Source: Stieleria magnilauensis (lineage in GTDB: Bacteria > Planctomycetota > Planctomycetia > Pirellulales > Pirellulaceae). From it: DNA of 64,000 nt. The notes below the pieces were generated by a model. It ran no database searches. It saw nothing but the letters and a program-made list of their open reading frames with translations, and was not told where the DNA came from. How positions within the stretch are numbered: the first letter of the stretch is position 1; every line of letters begins with the position of its first letter. Shown here piece by piece: positions 1 to 9,150 of this stretch. The translations under genes were made by a program, and so were the position numbers. The DNA lies in assembly GCA_007753675.1 (NCBI GenBank), contig CP036432.1, positions 7,008,233 through 7,072,232 of the forward strand, written 5' to 3'.

Positions 1-126
1 GATCAGGTTGGCGATGCGGAACGTCACCACCCGCGTCTTTCCGGTCCCGGCGCCGGCCAGCACCAGCAGGGGACCTGAAAGTGTTTCGACGGCGTCTGAT
101 TGCGCCGGGTTCAATCCGTGAGCCAA
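1..126 (-). CDS. UvrD/Rep-family helicase, N-terminal fragment
   Basis: The first 42 residues of a superfamily 1 DNA helicase are visible; the rest lies beyond the left edge. The reverse strand reads a Q-motif-like [10 protein letters not shown] followed by the Walker A segment [19 protein letters not shown], which is the standard start of UvrD/PcrA/Rep proteins that unwind DNA in repair. A TTG start at 126 is chosen because an AAAGGA ribosome-binding site sits 6 nt upstream and the Q motif follows within a few residues. It lies 35 nt downstream of the membrane protein ending at 162, so the two are probably co-transcribed. Which of UvrD, PcrA or Rep it is cannot be told from this fragment. 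Confidence 0.85.
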   Translation of the reverse strand, partial: MAHGLNPAQSDAVETLSGPLLVLAGAGTGKTRVVTFRIANLI

Positions 127-161
127 TGCAAGTCCTTTTGATGTATCAAGCCAGGGAGCGT

Positions 162-791
162 TTAGCGAATCGCGTCGCGGTCCACGACCGGGTCCGCACT
201 GCCGGTTGCCAACAGGACCAAGTTGCCTTGTTGGGGTTTGTTGGAATTCATCATGGTGCGATTGAAGGGGATGTAATAACAGGCGTACATCCCGGTGGTC
301 GTATTGAGGACATACACCACCGAGGAGGCCAGGGGATTGCTGTTGCTGCTGGGCATATCGACCAGCCCCGTCATCATCATGTACTCGGCGCCTTTCCCCG
401 TCCCCAGGGCGTCATGGACATTCACAACAAACAGGCCGAGGAATTGGCCCAGTCGGGGATACATGACGGAACATTGCAAGAGGCCCGAATTGTGGTCCAG
501 CACAAACAGGCCTTCGGCATTGGCGCTGACGAATCCGGTTGCCATCGAGAATTTTTCGCTGGAGAAGGCGGCCGTGGCGTCCAGGGTCGGCAATTTCAAT
601 CCCGAGGGAAGATCCGCACCGCTGGCAGCCGCCTGTGCGGTCGTCGCCTGATTGGCTTGCCTCAAGGCGTGGGTCTGGCCGGCGAAATACGCCGCCACGA
701 AAATCGACGTCAACGTCGCGGCCGCGAGCAGGGGGACCGCCCGACGTCGAACGAACGATCGCTGATCAGCTTGTTGGGGTTGGTCAACCAT
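162..791 (-). CDS. Membrane-anchored protein of unknown function
   Basis: This 209-residue protein has a short basic N-terminus ([11 protein letters not shown]), one hydrophobic segment at about residues 18-38, then an Ala-rich linker and a probably extracytoplasmic domain. The domain contains segments such as [16 protein letters not shown] and [21 protein letters not shown], which suggest a small beta-rich fold. The ATG at 791 is chosen over upstream in-frame starts because it places the membrane segment near the N-terminus. The stop lies 35 nt before the helicase start, so the pair may form an operon. I do not recognise a named family; I believe similar small single-pass proteins occur in planctomycetes, but the function is unknown. 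Confidence 0.6.
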   Translation of the reverse strand: MVDQPQQADQRSFVRRRAVPLLAAATLTSIFVAAYFAGQTHALRQANQATTAQAAASGADLPSGLKLPTLDATAAFSSEKFSMATGFVSANAEGLFVLDHNSGLLQCSVMYPRLGQFLGLFVVNVHDALGTGKGAEYMMMTGLVDMPSSNSNPLASSVVYVLNTTTGMYACYYIPFNRTMMNSNKPQQGNLVLLATGSADPVVDRDAIR

Positions 792-1008
792 GGAATTCTG
801 CTCCGTGCGGCGAGGATGAGGTAACAGGCGAGGGGCGTTCAATTGTATCAAACAGCAACGCCGACGCCGCCGGACAACGAGCCGGCGTGACGCCTGGACG
901 GGGAATTGTAGGCTAGCCGGCGGGTCTTTACGATTGCCGGCCACGCGAGAAATCAACAACCCGCTCAAATTGTCTCCCTTTGCATCACCGAGGTCAACAA
1001 AATCTACT

Positions 1009-2205
1009 ATGGGCATGAATGAACCCCTGAATCGAAAACTCCGCATGGCCCTGGTCGGTGGCGGACAAGGCTCGTTCATCGGTCGGGTCCATTCGATTGC
1101 CGCCTGCCTGGACAATCGTGCGGTGGTGACCGCCGGGGCATTGTCGAGCAACCCCGAACGGGCCAAAGCATCGGCACCGGATTACGGGATCGACGACGCA
1201 CGGGCCTACACCAGCTATCAGGAATTGCTCGATGCGGAACTGAAGTTGCCCGCCGACGAGCGAATCGATTTCGTCAGCATCGCGACCCCCAATCACGTCC
1301 ATTTCGAGGTCGCCGAAGCGGCCGTCAAAGCGGGATTCAACGTCGTCTGCGACAAGCCGATGACCTACGATCTTGCCCAAGCCGAACAGCTTCTCGAAAC
1401 CGTCAAGAACAGCGACGTCGTCTTCGCGCTCTCGCACAATTACACCGGGTACCCAATGATCCGCCAGGCCCGTGAGATGATTCTCAGCGGTGAACTCGGT
1501 GAAATCAACGCGATCCGGTCCCAGTACATCCAGGGCTGGCTCGTCGAAGCGATGGAGCATCAGGAGAGCAAGCAAGCGGCCTGGCGGACCGACCCCAGCA
1601 AGAGCGGTGCAGCCGGCGCGTTCGGCGACATCGCCACCCACGCCTACAACCTCGGTCGCTACATGACCGGCTTGTTGCCCGACCAGGTCAGCTGCCACTT
1701 GAAAACCTTCGTCGACGGCCGACGTCTGGATGACTACGGGACGGCGATCATCACGTACGAAAACGGGGCGCTCGGCACACTCACCGCCTCGCAAGTCACC
1801 CATGGCCGTGAAAATGATTTTGAAATCGAAATCGACGGCACCAAGGGCTCGTTGAAATGGAGACAGGAAAACCCCAACGAGATGATCGTGCGGCACAACG
1901 GCAAGCCGCATCAGATCTACACGCGTGATCCCAAAGCGGCACACATCAACGCCATGGGCCGTGCCGCCTGCCGCATCCCGGCCGGGCATCCCGAGGCGTT
2001 TTTCGAAGCGTTCGCCAACGTCTACAATGCCGCCTTCGATGACATGGCCAAACGTGCCTGCGGAGAAACGTTCGAGCGACGCGATTCGGTCTACACCAAT
2101 TGTTACGACGGCGTCGAAGGCATGTTCTTCATCCAGCAGTGTGTCGCCAGCAGCCAAGAGAACGCGGCCTGGGTGCCGCTGCGGCACGACGCGGCACGGA
2201 AGTAA
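1009..2205 (+). CDS. Gfo/Idh/MocA family NAD(P)-dependent oxidoreductase
   Basis: This 398-residue protein is predicted to oxidise or reduce a sugar or cyclitol using NAD(P). Near the N-terminus it carries a Rossmann glycine motif, ALVGGGQGSFIGRVHSIA. The family motif around the catalytic lysine follows (VVCDKPMT, about residue 120), and the active-site helix GAFGDIATHAYNLGRYMTG carries the Asp and His expected in the C-terminal alpha/beta domain. The start at 1009 is preferred because the Rossmann strand begins soon after; ATG 1015 is equally possible. No signal peptide is seen, so it is probably cytoplasmic. It diverges from the gene at 162-791. The substrate cannot be told from sequence; planctomycetes carry many paralogues. 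Confidence 0.88.
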   Translation: MGMNEPLNRKLRMALVGGGQGSFIGRVHSIAACLDNRAVVTAGALSSNPERAKASAPDYGIDDARAYTSYQELLDAELKLPADERIDFVSIATPNHVHFEVAEAAVKAGFNVVCDKPMTYDLAQAEQLLETVKNSDVVFALSHNYTGYPMIRQAREMILSGELGEINAIRSQYIQGWLVEAMEHQESKQAAWRTDPSKSGAAGAFGDIATHAYNLGRYMTGLLPDQVSCHLKTFVDGRRLDDYGTAIITYENGALGTLTASQVTHGRENDFEIEIDGTKGSLKWRQENPNEMIVRHNGKPHQIYTRDPKAAHINAMGRAACRIPAGHPEAFFEAFANVYNAAFDDMAKRACGETFERRDSVYTNCYDGVEGMFFIQQCVASSQENAAWVPLRHDAARK

Positions 2206-2322
2206 CCCCCACCACCAACGCTCCATTGCGTTGCCCCGGCGTCATCGTTTCGTCGTGGACGAGGCGTCATGCTTCGCTGTGAAACACCACTGCCGTGCTC
2301 CTCTTGAAGGCCCCATTGCTGT

Positions 2323-3039
2323 ATGACCACTTCTCCCCAGAACGTCGCGGTGATCCTGCCGGCCGCTGGCAGTGGTCGGCGATTCGGACAGGACGAAAAC
2401 AAGCTGTTCGCGCGGCTGGCCGGGCACCCCATTTGGCTGGTCGCCGCCGAGCGGTTGCGGGCCCATCGGCGGGTCGCGCGGATCGTGATGCCGATTTCGG
2501 ATCAGGACCGGCCGCGATTTGAAGGCGAGTTTGGCTCGCAGGTCGACACTCTGGGCATCGAACTGGCGTGTGGCGGCGCCGAACGGACCGACAGTGTCCG
2601 CGCCGGCGTCGAGCGGGTCGCCGACGATACTGCGGTCCAGCTGATCGCCATTCACGATGCGGCGCGGCCGCTGGTGCGAAACGCAGACCTGGACGCCGTG
2701 TTTGCCAAAGCGGACCAAACCGGAGCGGCGATACTGGCCACACCGGTCACCGCGACGGTCAAGCAATCGTTGGACGCGGGGGCGTCGTGCCGGACGGTCG
2801 ATCGCAGTACGCTTTGGCTGGCCCAGACGCCCCAGGTGTTTGCGCTCGATGTGCTGCAACGCGCCTACGCTAAACACCGCGGCCGACCGGCGACCGACGA
2901 TGCCGAACTTGTCGGCCGCATCGGTGTCCAGGTGGCGTTGGTCCCCGGCTCGCCCGACAACCTTAAAATCACCCACCCCAATGACTTGATCGTCGCCGAG
3001 GCGATCCTGAAGACTCAACACGAATCCAATCATGCCTGA
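2323..3039 (+). CDS. ispD: 2-C-methyl-D-erythritol 4-phosphate cytidylyltransferase
   Basis: IspD transfers CMP from CTP to methylerythritol phosphate, the third step of the non-mevalonate isoprenoid pathway, in the cytoplasm. The 238-residue length is typical. The N-terminal CTP-binding loop VILPAAGSGRRFG is followed by a conserved Lys (DENKLF). The motif AIHDAARPLV and the late TDDAEL motif, which contacts the substrate, are also present. The stop overlaps the tyrS start by 8 nt (ATGCCTGA), so the two genes are translationally coupled. The family is distinctive and the assignment is firm. Confidence 0.94.
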   Translation: MTTSPQNVAVILPAAGSGRRFGQDENKLFARLAGHPIWLVAAERLRAHRRVARIVMPISDQDRPRFEGEFGSQVDTLGIELACGGAERTDSVRAGVERVADDTAVQLIAIHDAARPLVRNADLDAVFAKADQTGAAILATPVTATVKQSLDAGASCRTVDRSTLWLAQTPQVFALDVLQRAYAKHRGRPATDDAELVGRIGVQVALVPGSPDNLKITHPNDLIVAEAILKTQHESNHA

Positions 3040-4318
3040 GAACGACCTGATCCAAGAGCTGCGTTGGCGCGGCTTGATTCACCAAGTCACCGACGAAGCG
3101 GGCTTGCAAAAGCTGCTCGATTCGCAGCCCCAAACGGTCTACATCGGCTTTGACCCCACCGCCACCTCGCTGCACGTCGGGTCGATGATGCAGTTGATGT
3201 TGCTGCGGCGGTTTCAACAGGCCGGCCACCGACCGATCGCCCTGGTCGGCGGCGCGACCGGCATGATCGGCGACCCCACCGGCAAAAGCGAAGAACGCAA
3301 CCTGCTGTCGACCGAACAGCTGCAACTCAACATCGCCGGCATCGAAACGCAGATGCGACGGTTCCTTTGCTTCGAAGGCGACAATGCGGCGATCCTGTTG
3401 AACAATTTCGACTGGATGCAAAACTACAGCTACCTGGAGTTTCTGCGCGACGTCGGAAAGAATTTCCCCGTCGGCGTCATGATGGGCAAAGAGTCCGTCC
3501 GGGCCCGACTCGGTAGTGAAGCCGGACTGAGCTACACCGAGTTCAGCTACATGCTGCTGCAAGCCTACGATTTCGTGCATTTGTGTCGCGAACACGGCTG
3601 CATGATCCAAGCCGGCGGCAGCGACCAGTGGGGCAACGTGACCGCCGGCATCGACCTGGCCCGCCGCATGCTAGGCAAACAGGTCTTCGGCATGACCGCG
3701 CCACTGCTGACGACCAGCGACGGCCGCAAGATGGGCAAAACCGAAAGCGGAGCGGTCTGGCTGGACCGCGAACGGACCAGCCCCTACGCGTTCTACCAAT
3801 ACTGGCTGAACGTCGGTGACGAAGACGTCATGAAATGCATCGCCTACCTGACCGAAATCGAGCGTGAAGAATACGACTCGCTGGCCGAGGTGACGGCGTC
3901 GGACCCGGGACGCAACACCGCCCAGAAACGGCTGGCCGAATGGATGACCCAGTTCGTGCACGGCGAAGACGGATTGAACTCGGCATTGAAGGCCAGCAAA
4001 ACGCTGTTCGGCGGCGAGATCGATGCGATGGACGATGCCATGCTCAACGAGATCTTTGCCGATGTCCCCAGCCAAGAACTCGCCCGCGACGTGCTCGCCG
4101 GAGAGGGATTGTGGGTCGTCGAGGCGTTGCAGCAAGCCGGACTGGCCAAAAGCGGTGGCGAAGCGCGACGGACGATCAAAGAGGGCGGAGCGTACATCAA
4201 CAACCAACGGGTGACCGACATGGACCGTCGCCTGGGCGAATCCGACCTGGCCAGCGAGACCGTGATGGTGCTCCGCAAGGGCCGCAAGAACTATGCCCTG
4301 CTGCGGTTTACGTCATAG
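3032..4318 (+). CDS. tyrS: Tyrosyl-tRNA synthetase
   Basis: This enzyme charges tRNA-Tyr with tyrosine. The 428 residues contain the class I HIGH-type signature (TSLHVGSM, about residues 46-52). The tyrosine-binding region includes GGSDQWGNVTAGIDL, and the KMSKS-type loop reads DGRKMGKTESG at about residue 229. The C-terminal 65 residues form an S4 RNA-binding domain (GGEARRTIKEGGAYINN). Length and domain order are those of bacterial TyrS. The start overlaps the end of ispD by 8 nt. No T-box leader is possible here because there is no intergenic gap, so regulation probably follows the ispD promoter. Confidence 0.95.
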   Translation: MPENDLIQELRWRGLIHQVTDEAGLQKLLDSQPQTVYIGFDPTATSLHVGSMMQLMLLRRFQQAGHRPIALVGGATGMIGDPTGKSEERNLLSTEQLQLNIAGIETQMRRFLCFEGDNAAILLNNFDWMQNYSYLEFLRDVGKNFPVGVMMGKESVRARLGSEAGLSYTEFSYMLLQAYDFVHLCREHGCMIQAGGSDQWGNVTAGIDLARRMLGKQVFGMTAPLLTTSDGRKMGKTESGAVWLDRERTSPYAFYQYWLNVGDEDVMKCIAYLTEIEREEYDSLAEVTASDPGRNTAQKRLAEWMTQFVHGEDGLNSALKASKTLFGGEIDAMDDAMLNEIFADVPSQELARDVLAGEGLWVVEALQQAGLAKSGGEARRTIKEGGAYINNQRVTDMDRRLGESDLASETVMVLRKGRKNYALLRFTS

Positions 4319-4349
4319 GGTTTCAGCCACCGTTGATTATGAGGTCGTG

Positions 4350-4450
4350 GAACCCGCGGATGACAGAGTGCCAAAAATCCGTGGGTTCGCGCTGCTATCC
4401 GTGGGCTCAGTCCGTGGGCTCAGTGGTCGTTTCATCGCTCCGCAAGTGAC
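4350..4450. repeat. Dispersed repeat, copy A
   Basis: In the 333-nt gap between tyrS and the EF-hand gene, about 100 nt closely match 6195-6275: both contain the words CCACGGATGACAG- or CGCGGATGACAG-, ATCCGTGGGTTCG, CTGCTATCCGTGGGCTCAG and TCATCGCTCCGCAAGT. Copy A has an additional TCCGTGGGCTCAG duplication and lacks the long left arm present in copy B. Short ORFs crossing it are fortuitous. No gene was seen in the rest of the gap. Confidence 0.75.
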
Positions 4451-4651
4451 TGCCAGCGTCTTTTCCATTCGTTTTAGCGTATCGGTGCTCGGCGACCGGT
4501 TTCGCTCGGTTTTCTCGACGATGCATCCGAACGTCGTTGGGATCAGATCCGCGCGCCTTGAACCTCACCAATTTTCCGTCCGTTTTTAGGTGAATCGGCC
4601 CGGATTGGCTACACTGACGGAACCTTCGCCCCCGCCCGAGGTTCCATCACT

Positions 4652-6004
4652 ATGAACACTCTAAAAATATCGATTTTCGCGGTCTTTTGTGTTTTCGTTC
4701 TCGGCGACCCCCTGTCCGCGCTCGCTCAGCGTGGGGGCGGTGATCGCGGCGGCAATCGGGGGGGCGGCGAGGAAGGCGGTGGATTTCGTGGAGGCCCCCC
4801 CGGGGGCGGAGGTGGTTTTCGTGGCGGCGGAGGACCCGGCGGCAACCCCTTTGGTGGCGGCGGCGATCGCGGTTCACGCGGCGGTGGTTCGCGCGGCGGC
4901 CCGGGTGGCGGCTTCGATCCAAGCAGCTTTCTCAGCCGGCTCGATCGCAACGGCAACGGCACCATCGATCCCGACGAACAACAGGGGCCGGCCCAGTTCT
5001 TGATCCAACGCCTGCAGTCGACCGACCCCAGCATCAAACCCGGCCAGCCGATTTCGATCAAACGGGTCAGTGAGTCGTTTGCAAAGATGCAGCAAGAGCG
5101 CGGAGGTGATTCGTCACGCGATCGCGGTTCGTCCAACGACGATTCGCTGACACCCGAACTGCTGGTGCCCGGTTTTGGAACCGATACGCCACCACCGATG
5201 CTGGCCGGATTCGGCCCGGCGGCGGAACTGATGGACGTCGTCGTGACCGATGAAGATCGCAAACAAGCGCTGGAAACGATCCGACGTTATGACCGCAACC
5301 GCGACGGCGTTTTGAAAAAGGACGAACTGTCCAGTCGCTTCTCCGGCAACCCGATGGATTTCGACCGCAACAAAGACGGACGCTTGACCGAAGGTGAACT
5401 CGCGGTGCGCTACGCCCGTCGCCGCCAGTCGTCCGAACAGTCTCGCGACGACGATCGCAACCGCCGCCGCGAGAGTGATCGCAGCGGCGATGTCGAACCG
5501 CCAGACGTCTATGGCGGCCGAAAGTCGTACCGGATCAGCGGCGAAAAACGGACGCCGGAAGGCTTGCCGGGATTCTTCACCGATAAGGATGCCAACCAGG
5601 ATGGCCAGGTCGAAATGGCCGAATTCGCAACCAAATGGGATGACGACACCGTCAACGAGTTCTTTCAATCGGACCTCAATCGCGACGGTGTGATCACCGC
5701 CGAGGAAGCCGTCCAAGCGGTCGAGCGGGGTGCCAGCACGCCCTCGGCCACCACGATGGCCTCCACCTCATCCGCATCGTCGAGTTCCACCGATGGCGGC
5801 GGCCCGGTCGGCACACCCGATGACAAGATGGTCAGCTACGCCGAGCGAATCATCGGTCGCTACGATGCCAACGGGGACAAGAAACTGGTCGCCAGCGAAT
5901 GGAAGAAGATGCTGATGAGTCCTGCCGATGCCGACGCCAATCGCGACGGGACGATCACCGTCACCGAGTACGCGTGGTGGATGCAGTCACGTTCCAAACG
6001 TTAG
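4652..6004 (+). CDS. Secreted glycine-rich EF-hand protein
   Basis: The 450-residue protein starts with a signal peptide (hydrophobic core about residues 5-22, likely cleavage after SALA). A strongly Gly/Arg-rich segment of about 60 residues follows. At least seven calcium-binding-type loops come next: DRNGNGTIDPDE, DRNRDGVLKKDE, DRNKDGRLTEGE, DANQDGQVEMAE, DLNRDGVITAEE, DANGDKKLVASE and DANRDGTITVTE. Asp at positions 1, 3 and 5 and Glu at 12 fit calcium ligands. A Ser/Thr-rich linker separates the last pair. Many such EF-hand proteins occur in planctomycetes; the cellular role is unknown. It converges on nrdR across a palindrome-rich gap. Confidence 0.85.
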   Translation: MNTLKISIFAVFCVFVLGDPLSALAQRGGGDRGGNRGGGEEGGGFRGGPPGGGGGFRGGGGPGGNPFGGGGDRGSRGGGSRGGPGGGFDPSSFLSRLDRNGNGTIDPDEQQGPAQFLIQRLQSTDPSIKPGQPISIKRVSESFAKMQQERGGDSSRDRGSSNDDSLTPELLVPGFGTDTPPPMLAGFGPAAELMDVVVTDEDRKQALETIRRYDRNRDGVLKKDELSSRFSGNPMDFDRNKDGRLTEGELAVRYARRRQSSEQSRDDDRNRRRESDRSGDVEPPDVYGGRKSYRISGEKRTPEGLPGFFTDKDANQDGQVEMAEFATKWDDDTVNEFFQSDLNRDGVITAEEAVQAVERGASTPSATTMASTSSASSSSTDGGGPVGTPDDKMVSYAERIIGRYDANGDKKLVASEWKKMLMSPADADANRDGTITVTEYAWWMQSRSKR

Positions 6005-6030
6005 TGCTCCGCCAACGGCTTGTTGGTTTA

Positions 6031-6095
6031 GTGAGCCGTGACGCGTAAGCGGCCGGGCCTAACCAATGCCCGAGGCCTTACGGCCAGCGGCTCAC
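6031..6095. repeat. Palindromic intergenic element
   Basis: The arms GTGAGCCG...GCGGCCGGGC and GCCCGAGGCC...CGGCTCAC are inverted copies around a short centre, so the stretch can fold into a long imperfect hairpin. It lies 26 nt after the EF-hand stop codon in a convergent gap. The word GACGCGTAAGCG within it recurs in the 180-bp tandem array at 53 kb. It may act as a terminator, which is an inference. Confidence 0.7.
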
Positions 6096-6172
6096 CAATC
6101 GTGATCAACCCTCAAACTCAATCTGGACGAAGCACTCCAGCAATTTGCCCGGGCTAACGATCGAGAATGATA

Positions 6173-6244
6173 CCCACGGATAGCAGCGCGAACCCACGGA
6201 TGACAGGGCGCAAGAATCCGTGGGTTCGCCCTGCTATCCGTGGG
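6173..6244. repeat. Palindromic repeat with 28-bp arms (copy B)
   Basis: Arms 6173-6200 and 6217-6244 are inverted copies with one mismatch in 28, separated by 16 nt. The right half and the following 30 nt match copy A at 4350-4450. The 350-nt gap between the EF-hand gene and nrdR otherwise holds only the palindrome at 6031-6095. Confidence 0.85.
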
Positions 6245-6354
6245 CTCAGTGGGTAAGTCATCGCTCCGCAAGTTCCAGCCTGACCCCTCTTCCGCTCGAC
6301 CAACGCAACCCCAACATCAAATGTGGCCCGAGCACTCGCAGTCCGGCGCGTGCG

Positions 6355-6819
6355 TCAGCTGCGGATCGGCCGTTTCGTCAGCCGGGTGACTTCATTGATG
6401 AAGTCGTCGGCGGAATGGAATTCCTGATAGACGCTAGCAAATCGGATGTAGGCCACTTCGTCCAGTCGTGCCAAGTGTGCCATGACGATCTCACCGACCT
6501 CCTTGGCCGGAATTTCCGTCTCGTATTCCTGGTAGATTTGCGTTTCGATGCTTTGCACGACCTGTTCGATCTTGTCGCTCGGGACGGATCGTTTGGAGCA
6601 AGCCCGCTCGATGCCGCGACGGATTTTCTCGCGTTCGAGGGGTTCCCGGGTTTGATCGCGTTTGACGACGCGCAACGTCAACTGCTCGATTTTCTCGACC
6701 GTCCCGAATCTGCGGTTACAATTGGTGCAGACCCGTTTTCGGCGAATCATGTAACCGCCTTCGGCTGTCCTGGTGTCCAGGACACGGTCTTCGTCGAGGT
6801 GGCAAAATGGACAGCGCAT
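6355..6819 (-). CDS. nrdR: Transcriptional repressor NrdR
   Basis: NrdR represses ribonucleotide reductase genes in response to ATP/dATP. The 154-residue protein has the N-terminal zinc ribbon (MRCPFCH...RRKRVCTNCNRRF, two Cys-x2-Cys pairs), followed by the ATP-cone domain (VVKRDQTREPLEREKIRRGI) and the conserved tail with VAYIRFASVY. The start at 6819 is chosen because canonical NrdR begins MRCP; the longer frame upstream adds a non-conserved extension. No ribonucleotide reductase gene lies nearby, so the target is elsewhere in the genome. Confidence 0.95.
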   Translation of the reverse strand: MRCPFCHLDEDRVLDTRTAEGGYMIRRKRVCTNCNRRFGTVEKIEQLTLRVVKRDQTREPLEREKIRRGIERACSKRSVPSDKIEQVVQSIETQIYQEYETEIPAKEVGEIVMAHLARLDEVAYIRFASVYQEFHSADDFINEVTRLTKRPIRS

Positions 6820-7115
6820 GGGCGACCGGTTGGTGCAAGGCGAGAGAATCGGCATGTCATTATCTCGCCAAACGACGCGAAAACGCAAGGCCTTGCGTTT
6901 TTTGCCGCCTGCCGCGTGATTCTGCTAAACTGGGACAGCAGTCGAAAGACGACGCAGGCGACTGGGCTGACGGCATGAATCCGAGTGGGCCATCCGGCCC
7001 CGACACAAGTGCTTTAGGTTGAGACGATGGCCCCTGTTCGCGCCGCCGATGAACCTTGGCGAGGTGCATTGATCGGCGCAGCGAACCGGGGATTTTCAAG
7101 GGAGCGAATCGAACC

Positions 7116-7529
7116 GTGACGGCTTGGTTTTTACAGCGAATGGAAGGCAACGTTCAGACGGAAGTGGGACCGTTGCGTCCGAGCGAATTATTGGCGATGG
7201 TCCGCAAGGGTGAGATCAAACCCGAGACACGTTTGCGCAAGAACGACTCGGCGTGGTTCCCGGCCAGCGACGTCGGCGGCTTGTTTGAAGCCGCGGTCCG
7301 CCAGGAGGTCCAGTATTACTGTCCCTCGTGCGGGATCCGCATCAGCCAGCCGCCCCGCACCTGTCCGCGCTGTCTGCGGGATATCGGGCGTGGGGAAGCA
7401 CGCGAGGTCAAGCCGGAGAAACTGACCGCCGACATCGCCTTGTCGAGTGAGCCAGACGAGCACAAAGAATCCAAACAGAGCGTGCAAAACTGGCTGCAGA
7501 AGAAGGTCGCCGGAAAACAAAAAAAATAG
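7116..7529 (+). CDS. GYF_2 domain protein with zinc ribbon
   Basis: The 137-residue protein opens with a GYF_2-like module (TAWFLQRMEGNVQTEVGP, then LLAMVRKGEIKPETRLRK and AWFPASDVGGLF), which binds peptides or mediates protein contacts. A zinc-ribbon motif with two Cys-x2-Cys pairs (YCPSCGIRISQ..., CPRCLRD) follows, and the tail is Lys-rich. A GTG start at 7116 with an AAGGGAG upstream keeps the complete GYF_2 core; ATG 7140 would cut its first strand. Function is unknown. The stop codon forms the first bases of a strong hairpin. Confidence 0.7.
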   Translation: MTAWFLQRMEGNVQTEVGPLRPSELLAMVRKGEIKPETRLRKNDSAWFPASDVGGLFEAAVRQEVQYYCPSCGIRISQPPRTCPRCLRDIGRGEAREVKPEKLTADIALSSEPDEHKESKQSVQNWLQKKVAGKQKK

Positions 7530-7586
7530 CCGCGAGATCCTCTCCGGTTTCGAGTGTTTCTCGAAGCGGAGAGAACCGGGCGGCTA
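7527..7586. terminator. Hairpin between convergent genes
   Basis: Nested inverted arms TAGCCG/CGGCTA (7527-7532 and 7581-7586), CTCTCCG/CGGAGAG (7540-7546 and 7567-7573) and TTCGAG/CTCGAA (7549-7554 and 7560-7565) form a stem around the loop TGTTT. It sits directly at the end of the GYF_2 gene and in front of the convergent BBP7 gene, so a bidirectional terminator is likely. There is no clear T-tract. Confidence 0.6.
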
Positions 7587-7690
7587 CTGGGTGAATCGTT
7601 TGACTGGTTGAATCGTCGACTGGTTGAACCACTGGTCCAACCCGCAGGAGACAGCAGAGCAATCGCTGCCGAAGTCTCCCCGCGAGGCGT

Positions 7691-9013
7691 TTAGTATCGC
7701 AGTTCGACCCCGAAGGATCCGCCGTAGAACAGCAGACCGTCGTTCATGTCGATGCGGGTTCCCATTGCATTGGTGACGTTCGCTTTGACTTGACCGGGGA
7801 CCAAAGCGGTGTTGGTGATGTAGAGCAATTCTCCGCCGCCGCGGATCGACAGCATCTCGCCCAATTGGTAGCGAAGCCCCAGCCCGATGTCGAAGACACC
7901 TGAAAAGTCGTCATCGTCGCGACTGTTGTGGAGCACGGTGACGCCTTGGTTGCGAAGTCGCACGTCCGAATCGGCAAAGTTATAGTACAGGCCGCCCCGC
8001 AGTCGCACGTCGGTGTAAACGTGCTGCGTGACCGGATACAGCAGGTCGAGTCCGAGCTGAAGCCCGGCCATCGTGTTCTGCGTGCTCGCGGTCAGGTCCG
8101 AGTACGATGTGAAGATGTCCTTTTCCGACGCGTAGCCATAATCTTCTTCGACGCGAATCACGCGTCCACCGAACAGGGCTCTGGCGACATCCCAACCGAC
8201 GAGCGTCTTGTTCAATTCCGCACTCCAGTACTCGCTGTTGTAGAACTGGGTTTGCAGGTTGGCGTTGTCGAACGGATCCAGAAACGTGCCATCGAAGTTT
8301 TGCGGATGGGGATTGGCCACCGTCGCGGGGCCGTCGCCGTCGAACAGGTGCGAATCGATGGTTCCCGGTGAGTTGGTGTCCACGACCCGCAGGTTGCGAT
8401 TCCATTCGGTCGGTCCGACGAAGGTGAATTCGTAACCGTTGACGCAGTTCGGCAGGGTACCGAACGTGATCCGTGGCACCCATTCGAATCCGAAGTCGTC
8501 CATCCGAGCGTTGCGGGTCAGACTGAATCCGTCTGCGCCGTTACGTTCGAGGTACATCGCTTCGACGAACACATAGTAGTAGGGATCGCAGGGAATCCCA
8601 CAGGCCATGGATTGCCCACCGTAGCCGGACATCCCGTAGCCGTTGCACGATCCGTTGCAGGAGCCTTGCATGCAGCTTTGGCAGCCGTAGTTGACTTGCG
8701 CGACGCGGCCGGCGTTGAGCGATCCGAGCGGCCCCGAGGTGGTGGCCATGGCTTGTGAGATCGATCCCGGGGCGAGTCCGCTGGGGCTGACGTCGGCCGC
8801 GGTGCGGACGTCCGAGGCGGAAATGATCTTGGTTCCCGGACCGAACATCGCGGCGCCCGAGGAAGACACCTGTTGGTCTCCGCCGAGTGCGCCCACCAAT
8901 CCGGTTTGCGCCGAAGCCACGGCGCCGCTACCAGCGATCATGGCGGCCGCGGCGATCGCCAGAACCCTTGCGGCGTGACGCCGGATGACGGAGTGGATCA
9001 GAGGGATGTTCAT
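7691..9013 (-). CDS. BBP7-family outer-membrane beta-barrel protein
   Basis: The 440-residue protein has a signal peptide (RVLAIAAAAMIAGSG, cleavage near ASAQ). A low-complexity linker and a Cys/Gly-rich patch (CQSCMQGSCNGSCNGYG) follow, then a barrel-like domain with YYVFVEAMYLERNG, alternating beta-strand patterns and a C-terminal aromatic residue (GGSFGVELRY), typical of outer-membrane barrels. The order fits the planctomycete BBP7 family, which I name from memory. The ATG at 9013 is preceded by GAGG. It lies 137 nt downstream of the pilus-N domain gene on the same strand and may share its transcript. Confidence 0.75.
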   Translation of the reverse strand: MNIPLIHSVIRRHAARVLAIAAAAMIAGSGAVASAQTGLVGALGGDQQVSSSGAAMFGPGTKIISASDVRTAADVSPSGLAPGSISQAMATTSGPLGSLNAGRVAQVNYGCQSCMQGSCNGSCNGYGMSGYGGQSMACGIPCDPYYYVFVEAMYLERNGADGFSLTRNARMDDFGFEWVPRITFGTLPNCVNGYEFTFVGPTEWNRNLRVVDTNSPGTIDSHLFDGDGPATVANPHPQNFDGTFLDPFDNANLQTQFYNSEYWSAELNKTLVGWDVARALFGGRVIRVEEDYGYASEKDIFTSYSDLTASTQNTMAGLQLGLDLLYPVTQHVYTDVRLRGGLYYNFADSDVRLRNQGVTVLHNSRDDDDFSGVFDIGLGLRYQLGEMLSIRGGGELLYITNTALVPGQVKANVTNAMGTRIDMNDGLLFYGGSFGVELRY

Positions 9014-9150
9014 GTCGAACCTCGTTGACGTAATCGGTGCGGCACAATGCCGCAAAGGATCAGTGGTTAGTGTGACGTATCTGAATCAGGTTGAATCGCG
9101 TTTGGCATGCCGGCCCGTCCCTGGGCGCTGAGCAAACCGGCCCGCTGGGA

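Noticed and set aside
994-2226. Reverse ORF of 410 codons opposite the Gfo/Idh/MocA gene
   Set aside because: It is a shadow of the high-GC gene on the other strand, which carries clear family motifs.
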